A DNA stretch of 5,961 nt. Source: Anaerolineaceae bacterium. GTDB taxonomy: Bacteria; Chloroflexota; Anaerolineae; Anaerolineales; Anaerolineaceae. Shown one piece after another: positions 1-5,256 of this stretch; the first letter of the stretch is position 1, and every line of letters starts with the position of its first letter. The stretch covers positions 1 through 5,961 of the forward strand of contig DLXG01000104.1 in assembly GCA_003448875.1 (NCBI GenBank). Direction: 5' to 3'. The notes beneath the pieces are model-generated. The model was not told the origin of the DNA. It saw only the letters and a program-made list of their open reading frames with translations, and did no database searches. A program made the translations under genes and the position numbers.

Positions 1-91
1 GACATTTCTATTTTGCATTGACATTAAAAGGAAAATAAAAGTTGTGAGAATCCTAATTTATGCGCTTGATGGAAATAGATTATCTGCTTTG

Positions 92-1081
92 TCAAGAATG
101 TAGACTTCGGAAAGAAATCATACCGAATAAAAAGGGCAGCCAAAAGGTATAGCCTCTGAAAGAAAGGGTTATAACGGCTGCTGCTTCAATGGGTACAGCC
201 AGCGAACTAAGGGCTAAGGTGAGCAACCCTTCAACGATGCCGATACCGGCAGGGGTGGGGGAAATTATTACGAACAGGTAAGCAATCGAAAAACCAGCGA
301 TCAGCTGACCGGGGGTTACGGGCGTGCCAAAGGCAAGGAACATCATGCCAAGGATGCTGAGGAGAAGAAGTTTATTGAGGATAGTTAATCCGGCCGGGCG
401 CAGCCAGGCGTGGCGGAGATTTTGAATTGCTTTAACTCCTTCGCTGACTTCATCTGCAAAACGAATCACCCGTTCTTCGTTGATAAATGCTTTCTTAAAA
501 AGGATTTCAGTGCGGTGGTTAATAAAACCTGTTACCTTCAATAACACTCGGGTAAGACGCTCTTTTGAGCGAGAAGCCAGATAAACCACTAAAATCATGG
601 TGGAAACGAATAACAAAAACAGGATAAAGGCGAATATTTCAAACGCCCACAAAACCTTATAAAAAGCAAGGATAATCAACCCAAAGAAAATAATTGTCAA
701 CAAGCCGCAGTAATCAAAAATGAGGAACAAAGCACTCCCCACCATGATCCGTGCAGTGGAGTGACCGTTTTTTTGGGCATCCGAATAAAACACAACCATG
801 CCGCTCATACCGGCACTCGGGGCAGCCAGATTGATAAAATTTACCGCCAGGAACAAACGCAATACCTGCCAGAGGGATTTATTCACCCCGACAAGTGAAA
901 AAAGCGACTTGAAGGTGGCGGCTGTGACAAGGATCCAGGCAATCAAGAGGACAAAAGCCGCTCCGAGCCACAACCAGTTCCCTTTTTGGAGAACCAGCAG
1001 AACTTCTTGTAACTCGGTGAAGCGGCTGATGATGAAGAGGATGCCCAATAAGACCGCCAGGGCGATAATTAATTTCTTCAC
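92..1081 (-). CDS. Polytopic membrane protein, LPG-synthase-TM / UPF0104 flippase-like family
   Basis: This 329-residue integral membrane protein resembles the membrane half of lysylphosphatidylglycerol synthase (MprF), a family whose members are thought to move lipids or lipid-linked sugars across the inner membrane. Hydrophobic segments lie roughly at residues 4-20, 36-56, 74-98, 112-140, 146-168, 233-252, 258-276 and 303-325. A charged cytoplasmic-type stretch (about 171-228) separates the two halves. Two signatures are visible: the Asn/Pro/Gly-rich segment NFINLAAPSAGMSG at 81-94 and SPTPAGIGIVEG at 274-285, close to the family's P-T-P-G-G-I-G-x-x-E block. There is no C-terminal aminoacyl-transferase domain, so it is a stand-alone membrane module and not a full MprF. 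The start is GTG; an in-frame TAA at 1103-1105 leaves no other standard start upstream, and there is no Shine-Dalgarno. A terminator separates it from the preceding ctpA gene. The substrate cannot be told from sequence. Confidence 0.86.
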   Translation of the reverse strand: MKKLIIALAVLLGILFIISRFTELQEVLLVLQKGNWLWLGAAFVLLIAWILVTAATFKSLFSLVGVNKSLWQVLRLFLAVNFINLAAPSAGMSGMVVFYSDAQKNGHSTARIMVGSALFLIFDYCGLLTIIFFGLIILAFYKVLWAFEIFAFILFLLFVSTMILVVYLASRSKERLTRVLLKVTGFINHRTEILFKKAFINEERVIRFADEVSEGVKAIQNLRHAWLRPAGLTILNKLLLLSILGMMFLAFGTPVTPGQLIAGFSIAYLFVIISPTPAGIGIVEGLLTLALSSLAVPIEAAAVITLSFRGYTFWLPFLFGMISFRSLHS

Positions 1082-1087
1082 GGGTTG

Positions 1088-1116
1088 ATTATAAATGAGA
1101 ATTTAAATTGTGATAA
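1088..1116 (-). promoter_or_regulatory. Sigma-70-type promoter for the flippase-like gene
   Basis: Read on the minus strand, TTATCA (1116-1111, four of six matches to TTGACA) is followed by a 17-bp spacer and a perfect TATAAT (1093-1088). A start seven bases past the -10 falls at about 1081, the first base of the GTG start codon. The transcript would therefore be leaderless, which fits the lack of a Shine-Dalgarno. The site lies just downstream of the ctpA terminator, as expected for an independent unit. It is a prediction from consensus only. Confidence 0.6.
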
Positions 1117-1136
1117 AAAAACTATAAGCAAACCTG

Positions 1137-1168
1137 AAAAACACTCCCTCAGGTCTACTGAGGGAGTG
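1137..1168 (-). terminator. Intrinsic terminator of the phosphatase-ctpA transcription unit
   Basis: A perfect 11-bp inverted repeat, CACTCCCTCAG (1142-1152) and CTGAGGGAGTG (1158-1168), encloses a 5-base loop. On the minus strand the stem is followed at once by five Ts (1141-1137). This is the classic G+C-rich hairpin plus U-tract of a rho-independent terminator, starting 33 bp after the ctpA stop codon. On the plus strand no U-tract follows the stem, so it acts in the minus direction. Confidence 0.9.
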
Positions 1169-1200
1169 CCGGGTAACAATTATCAGAAATATCCGCCGGG

Positions 1201-2469
1201 TCACTTGCTCGTTTGAACTGGCACCTGTTTGGTAAGCAACAATTCTACGGCCTTTTCCAGTTGCGGATCGCGATTGGCTTTTTGATCTTCCTCGGTCATT
1301 TCCACAACGACATCGGGCATTAAGCCCTCGCCATTGATTTGACGCTCGTTGGGGGTCAACCAGCGGGCAATGGTGATCTTGACTGCACCGGCATTATCCT
1401 GCAACTGGCGCCAGGTTTGCACTGTGCCTTTGCCGAAGGTTTTTGTGCCAACCAGCAAGCCGCGACCGCGGTCTTGAATCGCACCGGCGGTAATTTCCGA
1501 TGCAGATGCCGAACCTTCATTGACCAGCACGACTAGCGGAATATCGGTAGCCAGACCGCCGGGGCGAGCTTGATACGATACTTTTTCGCCATTCCCGTAC
1601 TGTTCAATCATAATGACGCCGTTGCCAATGAATTGTGAGGTGATGTTTATGGCTGTGTTGAGATAACCGCCGGGGTTATTGCGTAAATCGAGAATGAGGC
1701 CGGTGGGGTTGTTTCTCAGTAATTCACGCAGTCTGGTACGCAGGTCGCGGTCGGTCCTCTCTCCAAATTGGGTAATCTTGATGTAGGCAATGTTGTTGTC
1801 CAGCATCTTCGCGCTGACAGTTTCCAGGGTGATCTTTTGGCGGACAATACTTACTTCGAAGGGTTTCTCTTCCCCTTCTCGTAAGATGGTCAATCGAACA
1901 GTTGTACCGGCGGGCCCCAGCACGCGGCGCAAAACCAGTTGAGGGTCAAGCGAAGTGACATCTTCACCGTCAACGCCGATGATCTGATCACCGGCTTTTA
2001 ATCCAGCCTTTTCGGCAGGTGAACCTTCCATGGGGCTGATAATGGTAAGGTATTTCCCGCTGGTATCCACCCATGCGCCGATGCCATCGTACTCGCCTCG
2101 CAGTGGGGCATTGGCCTGTTGATATTCATCGCTGGTTAAGTAGCCGCTGTATGGATCACCCAGTGCTTCTAACATGCCCCGGATGGCACCCTGCATCAGC
2201 AATTGATCATCTACGGGCTGATCAACGTAATTCTCATGTACCAGATCCCAGGCTTGCCAGAATGGTTTAAATAGCGTTTCACGGTCAATTGTTGTTTGAG
2301 TGGTTGAGGGTGTTGCTACGACTGGATTAGCGGAGAGAATTGGAAGGCTGGGCAGGCTGACGGTAGAAGGTAAACTAATTCCGGCAGCCAGTCCAATGCT
2401 GAAACTGATGCCCATTAAAAGGCCGAGAACCAGCAAAACCAGTATGGTCCGGATTATTTTAGAATTCAT
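1201..2469 (-). CDS. ctpA: C-terminal processing peptidase, S41 family (CtpA type)
   Basis: This 422-residue serine protease of the Prc/CtpA/CtpB family cleaves proteins near their C-termini outside the cytoplasmic membrane. Residues 7-30 form an N-terminal membrane anchor or signal segment, followed by a Pro/Ser/Thr-rich linker (31-62). An N-terminal helical region contains LGDPYSGYL (103-111), typical of the family. A PDZ domain spans about 125-210, with LKAGDQIIGVDG at 157-168. The S41 core follows, with LILDLRNNPGG at 258-268. The Ser-Lys catalytic pair is S322 (in GSASASE, 319-325) and K347 (in FGKGTVQ), with Q351. The spacings of 25 and 29 residues match CtpB-type enzymes, so it should be active. 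The ATG start has a GGAG Shine-Dalgarno (2480-2477) seven bases away. It follows the small membrane protein gene after a 70-bp gap and is closed by the terminator at 1137-1168. The substrate is unknown; the PDZ domain usually gates activity by binding the substrate's C-terminus. Confidence 0.95.
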   Translation of the reverse strand: MNSKIIRTILVLLVLGLLMGISFSIGLAAGISLPSTVSLPSLPILSANPVVATPSTTQTTIDRETLFKPFWQAWDLVHENYVDQPVDDQLLMQGAIRGMLEALGDPYSGYLTSDEYQQANAPLRGEYDGIGAWVDTSGKYLTIISPMEGSPAEKAGLKAGDQIIGVDGEDVTSLDPQLVLRRVLGPAGTTVRLTILREGEEKPFEVSIVRQKITLETVSAKMLDNNIAYIKITQFGERTDRDLRTRLRELLRNNPTGLILDLRNNPGGYLNTAINITSQFIGNGVIMIEQYGNGEKVSYQARPGGLATDIPLVVLVNEGSASASEITAGAIQDRGRGLLVGTKTFGKGTVQTWRQLQDNAGAVKITIARWLTPNERQINGEGLMPDVVVEMTEEDQKANRDPQLEKAVELLLTKQVPVQTSK

Positions 2470-2476
2470 CTCTGTA

Positions 2477-2527
2477 CTCCATTAAGTAGGTTGACACAGG
2501 CTTATACATATCACGCTATCATTAAGT
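2477..2527 (-). promoter_or_regulatory. Region upstream of ctpA: Shine-Dalgarno, weak -10, direct repeat
   Basis: The gap between the small-protein gene and ctpA holds the ctpA Shine-Dalgarno GGAG (2480-2477). It also holds a possible -10, TATAAG (2506-2501 on the minus strand), with no convincing -35 in front of it. The octamer CATTAAGT (plus-strand reading) occurs at 2480-2487 and again at 2520-2527, exactly 40 bp apart and flanking the possible -10. A secondary ctpA promoter with operator-like repeats is possible but weakly supported. Read-through from the upstream genes is the simpler explanation, since there is no terminator in the gap. Confidence 0.3.
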
Positions 2528-2539
2528 GAGAATGAAAAT

Positions 2540-2791
2540 TCAGTCGCCTTGATCGCTTTTTTCTGTTTTTGATTCCTTCAGGCGGGCAACCTGTTCGGAT
2601 AATTCTCGTAAAGGTTGATCTTCTTTTTCCCACGGATTCTTCAGGGTTTTCATTGTTTCAGCAAGGATTGATGAAGTGGAATGATCCGAATCTTTTTTGC
2701 GGAGCAGCGAGAACAGACTGAGGTTCGTAACCAGCAGTAAGACAGCGATGATGCCAATCGCAACCCAGCCGCCCAAAGAGATATCGTTCAT
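2540..2791 (-). CDS. Small single-span membrane protein of unknown function
   Basis: I do not recognise a named family for this 83-residue protein. A short polar N-terminus (1-6) leads into one hydrophobic segment (about 8-30) that ends in a basic RKK cluster (31-33). The positive-inside rule predicts an outside N-terminus and a cytoplasmic tail. The tail is very charged; residues 60-77 could form an amphipathic helix or short coiled coil (LRELSEQVARLKES), and the last residues are acidic. It is real on gene-structure grounds: the ATG has a GGGAG Shine-Dalgarno (2802-2798) six bases away, and it begins 2 bp after the phosphatase stop codon, so translation is probably coupled. Its place just upstream of ctpA suggests an envelope role, perhaps a partner or substrate of the protease, but that is inference only. 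Confidence 0.75.
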   Translation of the reverse strand: MNDISLGGWVAIGIIAVLLLVTNLSLFSLLRKKDSDHSTSSILAETMKTLKNPWEKEDQPLRELSEQVARLKESKTEKSDQGD

Positions 2792-2793
2792 TT

Positions 2794-3450
2794 TTATCTC
2801 CCATCTGAAATAAAGAAAGAAGGTGTGAATATTGAAGCAACTTCGTGAATGGTACGGATCTGGAGATGTGCTTCGGAAGAAGCGCCGTTTTTGCCGACCT
2901 GAACGGTGAACATACCCATAGCCCGGGCTGTTACAAGGTTGCGATGGGAGTCTTCAAACAAAACACAGCGGGAAACATCTTGAACCGCCCCTTTTTCAAG
3001 CATCAATTGAAACGATTCTGGCATCGGTTTGCAGTATGGGGCAGTGTCCATAATGTCAATAATGTCATCAAAACAACCATCCAGCTGAAGGGCATTAAGC
3101 ACCCGGTTGGCGTGAGCGCGGTCACCATTGGTGAAGATGATTTTGCGAAATGGTAGGGAGGTCAGGATTTTCCGCAGATGAGGATCGGGCTTAAGGTAAT
3201 CGGAAAGCGGTACATCATGGACAAATGCCAGATAGTCTTGAGGCGGAATGCCATAATGCAGCTGCAAACCGCGCAGGGTGGTACCGTATTGGAGATACAT
3301 TTGATCACGAAGCGCAATGGCTTCTGAAAGGGATAAGCCAAGCCGCTTTTGGATGTACTGGTTAATCCGTTCACCAATCGCGTGCCACAAACCCGATTCA
3401 GGAGGATAGAGAGTGTCGTCCAGATCAAAAATCAGCAATTCAGGTTTCAT
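2794..3450 (-). CDS. HAD-family hydrolase, pyrimidine 5'-nucleotidase (SDT1-like)
   Basis: This cytoplasmic haloacid-dehalogenase phosphatase most resembles the SDT1/pyrimidine 5'-nucleotidase group, which removes phosphate from UMP/CMP-type nucleotides or related small phosphates. All four HAD motifs are present. Numbered from the alternative TTG start at 3456, they are motif I DLDDTLYP (11-18; nucleophile D11, acid/base D13), motif II FTNGD (T109), motif III lysine K143 (KPMPE) and motif IV LFEDS (E168, D169). The blocks YGTTLRGL (57-64) and FTNGDRAHANRVL (108-120) are typical of this subgroup. The helical insert between motifs I and II (about 20-95) is the C1 cap that shapes specificity. 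I chose the ATG at 3450 because MKPELLIFDLDDT is a natural N-terminus; a TTG two codons earlier (3456) could also serve. Neither has a Shine-Dalgarno. It is the first gene of the minus-strand unit and lies opposite mutL. The precise substrate is not proven by sequence. Confidence 0.88.
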   Translation of the reverse strand: MKPELLIFDLDDTLYPPESGLWHAIGERINQYIQKRLGLSLSEAIALRDQMYLQYGTTLRGLQLHYGIPPQDYLAFVHDVPLSDYLKPDPHLRKILTSLPFRKIIFTNGDRAHANRVLNALQLDGCFDDIIDIMDTAPYCKPMPESFQLMLEKGAVQDVSRCVLFEDSHRNLVTARAMGMFTVQVGKNGASSEAHLQIRTIHEVASIFTPSFFISDGR

Positions 3451-3461
3451 TTTCAATTTTG

Positions 3462-3491
3462 AGTATAATCCATAAGGTAAATATCTGAAAA
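3462..3491 (-). promoter_or_regulatory. Predicted promoter of the phosphatase-ctpA unit, leaderless or nearly so
   Basis: On the minus strand, TTTTCA (3491-3486, four of six matches to TTGACA) is followed by an 18-bp spacer and TATACT (3467-3462, five of six). The predicted start near 3456-3455 falls at the alternative TTG codon and about five bases before the ATG at 3450. That leaves no room for a ribosome binding site, and none is seen. The -10 box overlaps the mutL -10 on the other strand. Confidence 0.45.
3464..3469 (+). promoter_or_regulatory. -10 box of the mutL promoter
   Basis: A perfect TATAAT lies 44 bp before the mutL start codon, predicting a start near 3476 and a leader of about 38 bases that includes the Shine-Dalgarno. 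There is no good -35: the best candidate, TTCAGG (3439-3444), matches three of six and has a 19-bp spacer. There is also no exact extended -10 TGN. Any -35 contacts would lie inside the beginning of the divergent phosphatase gene. Confidence 0.5.
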
Positions 3492-3500
3492 GAGGATGTA

Positions 3501-3507
3501 GAGGGAG
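3501..3507 (+). promoter_or_regulatory. Ribosome binding site that fixes the mutL TTG start
   Basis: GAGGGAG lies six bases before TTG at 3514, an ideal spacing. The reading frame is closed immediately upstream by TAG at 3499-3501. The TTG therefore has to be the start, and it gives the conserved MutL N-terminus MPIRIL. Confidence 0.85.
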
Positions 3508-3513
3508 TACGGA

Positions 3514-5250
3514 TTGCCAATACGGATACTGGCCGAAGAGGTAGCGTCACAAATTGCCGCCGGTGAGGTCATCGAAAGACCGGCATCGGTGGTCAAGGAA
3601 TTGATGGAGAATGCGCTGGATGCCGGAGCGCGGCGTGTTGAGTTTCGCGTAATCAATGCCGGCAAAGAGTTGATCGAAGTAAGTGACGATGGTTATGGTA
3701 TTCCATCTGAAGAATTGACCTTAGCGGTTACCCGTCACGCTACCAGTAAATTAAGCAGAGCCGAAGATCTATTCCGCATCAAGACTCTCGGTTTTCGCGG
3801 TGAGGCTCTGGCTTCGATTGCCTCTGTCTCGCGCTTGACTTTGACTTCGCGCGAAAAAAATGCGGAGATTGGATGGAAGATAGTGGTTGAGGGGGGAAAA
3901 CTGCTCATTAATGAGGCGGCTGGAATGCCGATTGGTACCCATGTCCGGGTTGAAAACTTATTTTTCAATGTGCCTGCCCGCCTGAAATTCCTGAAAAGCG
4001 ACCTGACCGAAAAAAATCAAATCACCCAATTGGTTTCTCGCTATGCGCTGGCATATCCACAAATCCGTTTTCGACTGGTACAGGACGGGCGAGAAGTTCT
4101 GCAAAGCCTTGGAAATAACAACCGCCGCGAAGTTCTGGCACAGGTGTTTGGCAATGAACTGGCCAAGCAAATGCTCGCGGTGGAATTAGAGGAAGAGGAT
4201 ATCCGTGTTGAAGGGTTCATCAGCCCGGTGGGTATAAGCCGCTCTAATCGCCGCGAAATCACCTTTTTTATCAACGGGCGATGGGTACAGGATACTGGCC
4301 TCTCCGCGGCTTTGATTCAAGCCTATCATACCTTGTTGATGGTTGGGCGTTTCCCAATCGCGGCCTTGTTTATTGAAATATCACCTGAACTTGTAGATGT
4401 CAATGTCCATCCTGCCAAGGCGGAAGTTCGATTCCGGGATGCTGACCGTGTTTTCAGAGTAGTGCAGCGAGCCGTCAAGCGAGCATTGCTGGCTTATTCA
4501 CCTGCGCCTCAATTGAATACTTCCCTCTGGCAGAGTCGTTCTTCTGAGGCGATGGTGGAGCCTGCCTGGGAAATGGCTCATGAATCAGACATTGTTCAAC
4601 CCACTATTGAATCCCTTACCGTTGACGATAAATCAGTCCAGCAGCAAAGTCCTCTCCCGGTAGATGCGCTACCATTACTGCGGGTGATTGGACAGGTTGG
4701 CGCGGCTTATCTGGTTGCGGAAGGACCGGATGGCCTTTATCTGATTGATCAGCATGCGGCCCATGAGCGGGTATTGTTTGAAAAATTCATGCGACAGGCC
4801 GGCAAAGAAATCCCCTCTCAGGCGTTATTGCATCCACAGACCTTTGAAGTGCCACCGCAAGCAGCCGCACTTCTCCATTCTCAAATAGAGGCTCTTAATC
4901 GCTGGGGTTTTGAAGTAGAACCTTTTGGAGGAAATACTTTCCGAGTCAGGCGTATTCCTGCCCTGTTGAGCGGCATGGAGCCGCTCGAAGCGGTGCGTTC
5001 GCTGGTGGAGGATTTTGAAGAAGATGAAACGCCCCTGCAAGCGGAAATTGAGGCACGGGTGATTGCGCGAGTGTGTAAGCGGGCGGCTGTCAAAGCCGGA
5101 CAAATTCTTTCAATGGATGAGCAAATTGCACTCGTGCGGGATCTGGAACGCTGCCAGTCGCCGCGCACCTGTCCGCATGGCAGACCCACCATGATCCATC
5201 TTTCGGTGGACTTATTGGAGCGTCAATTCGGGCGGCGCGGCAGCCGTTGA
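3514..5250 (+). CDS. mutL: DNA mismatch repair protein MutL, endonuclease type
   Basis: MutL links mismatch recognition by MutS to strand removal. The protein has 578 residues, slightly shorter than E. coli MutL (615), mainly through a short linker. The N-terminal GHKL ATPase carries E29 and N33 (in VKELMENALDAG), DDGYGI at 58-63, ATSKL at 76-80 and GFRGEAL at 93-99. The transducer domain contains FINGR (252-256) and NVHPAK with K302. A poorly conserved linker (about 330-385) leads to the C-terminal dimerization and nuclease domain. There, DQHA-x2-E-x4-E (D412, H414, E418, E423), C521, CPHGRP (553-558, with C553 and H555) and FGR (572-574) form the metal site of nicking MutL proteins. QALLHP (436-441) fits the Qxx[LI]xP beta-clamp motif. 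It is therefore predicted to nick DNA itself, as in bacteria lacking MutH. Translation starts at TTG. No mutS lies in the window. Confidence 0.97.
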   Translation: MPIRILAEEVASQIAAGEVIERPASVVKELMENALDAGARRVEFRVINAGKELIEVSDDGYGIPSEELTLAVTRHATSKLSRAEDLFRIKTLGFRGEALASIASVSRLTLTSREKNAEIGWKIVVEGGKLLINEAAGMPIGTHVRVENLFFNVPARLKFLKSDLTEKNQITQLVSRYALAYPQIRFRLVQDGREVLQSLGNNNRREVLAQVFGNELAKQMLAVELEEEDIRVEGFISPVGISRSNRREITFFINGRWVQDTGLSAALIQAYHTLLMVGRFPIAALFIEISPELVDVNVHPAKAEVRFRDADRVFRVVQRAVKRALLAYSPAPQLNTSLWQSRSSEAMVEPAWEMAHESDIVQPTIESLTVDDKSVQQQSPLPVDALPLLRVIGQVGAAYLVAEGPDGLYLIDQHAAHERVLFEKFMRQAGKEIPSQALLHPQTFEVPPQAAALLHSQIEALNRWGFEVEPFGGNTFRVRRIPALLSGMEPLEAVRSLVEDFEEDETPLQAEIEARVIARVCKRAAVKAGQILSMDEQIALVRDLERCQSPRTCPHGRPTMIHLSVDLLERQFGRRGSR

Positions 5251-5256
5251 TATGAA

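Noticed and set aside
18..46. TTGACA at 18-23 as a plus-strand promoter near the left edge
   Set aside because: There is no -10 at a suitable distance (GTTGTG lies at 41-46), and what follows is the 3' end of a minus-strand gene.
60..152. Small plus-strand reading frame of 30 codons with a CxxC motif
   Set aside because: It has no Shine-Dalgarno and no promoter, and most of it overlaps the end of the flippase-like gene, so it is best explained as chance.
798..1088. Plus-strand reading frame of 96 codons opposite the start of the flippase-like gene
   Set aside because: The product has a low-complexity basic composition and no recognisable domain, and it lies opposite a well-supported membrane protein gene. 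It is a shadow frame.
2491..2522. Perfect TTGACA on the plus strand at 2491-2496, suggesting a rightward promoter
   Set aside because: The only -10-like hexamer, TATCAT at 2517-2522, is 20 bp away. No plus-strand gene follows, because the small-protein and phosphatase genes lie on the other strand.
2845..3156. Plus-strand reading frame of 103 codons antisense to the phosphatase gene
   Set aside because: The minus strand here encodes HAD motifs II, III and IV with conserved residues. The plus-strand product shows no family features and has no ribosome binding site.
4881..5192. Minus-strand reading frame of 103 codons antisense to the mutL C-terminal domain
   Set aside because: The product is Ser/Arg-rich, as is typical of antisense frames, and it overlaps the conserved MutL metal-site motifs on the plus strand.
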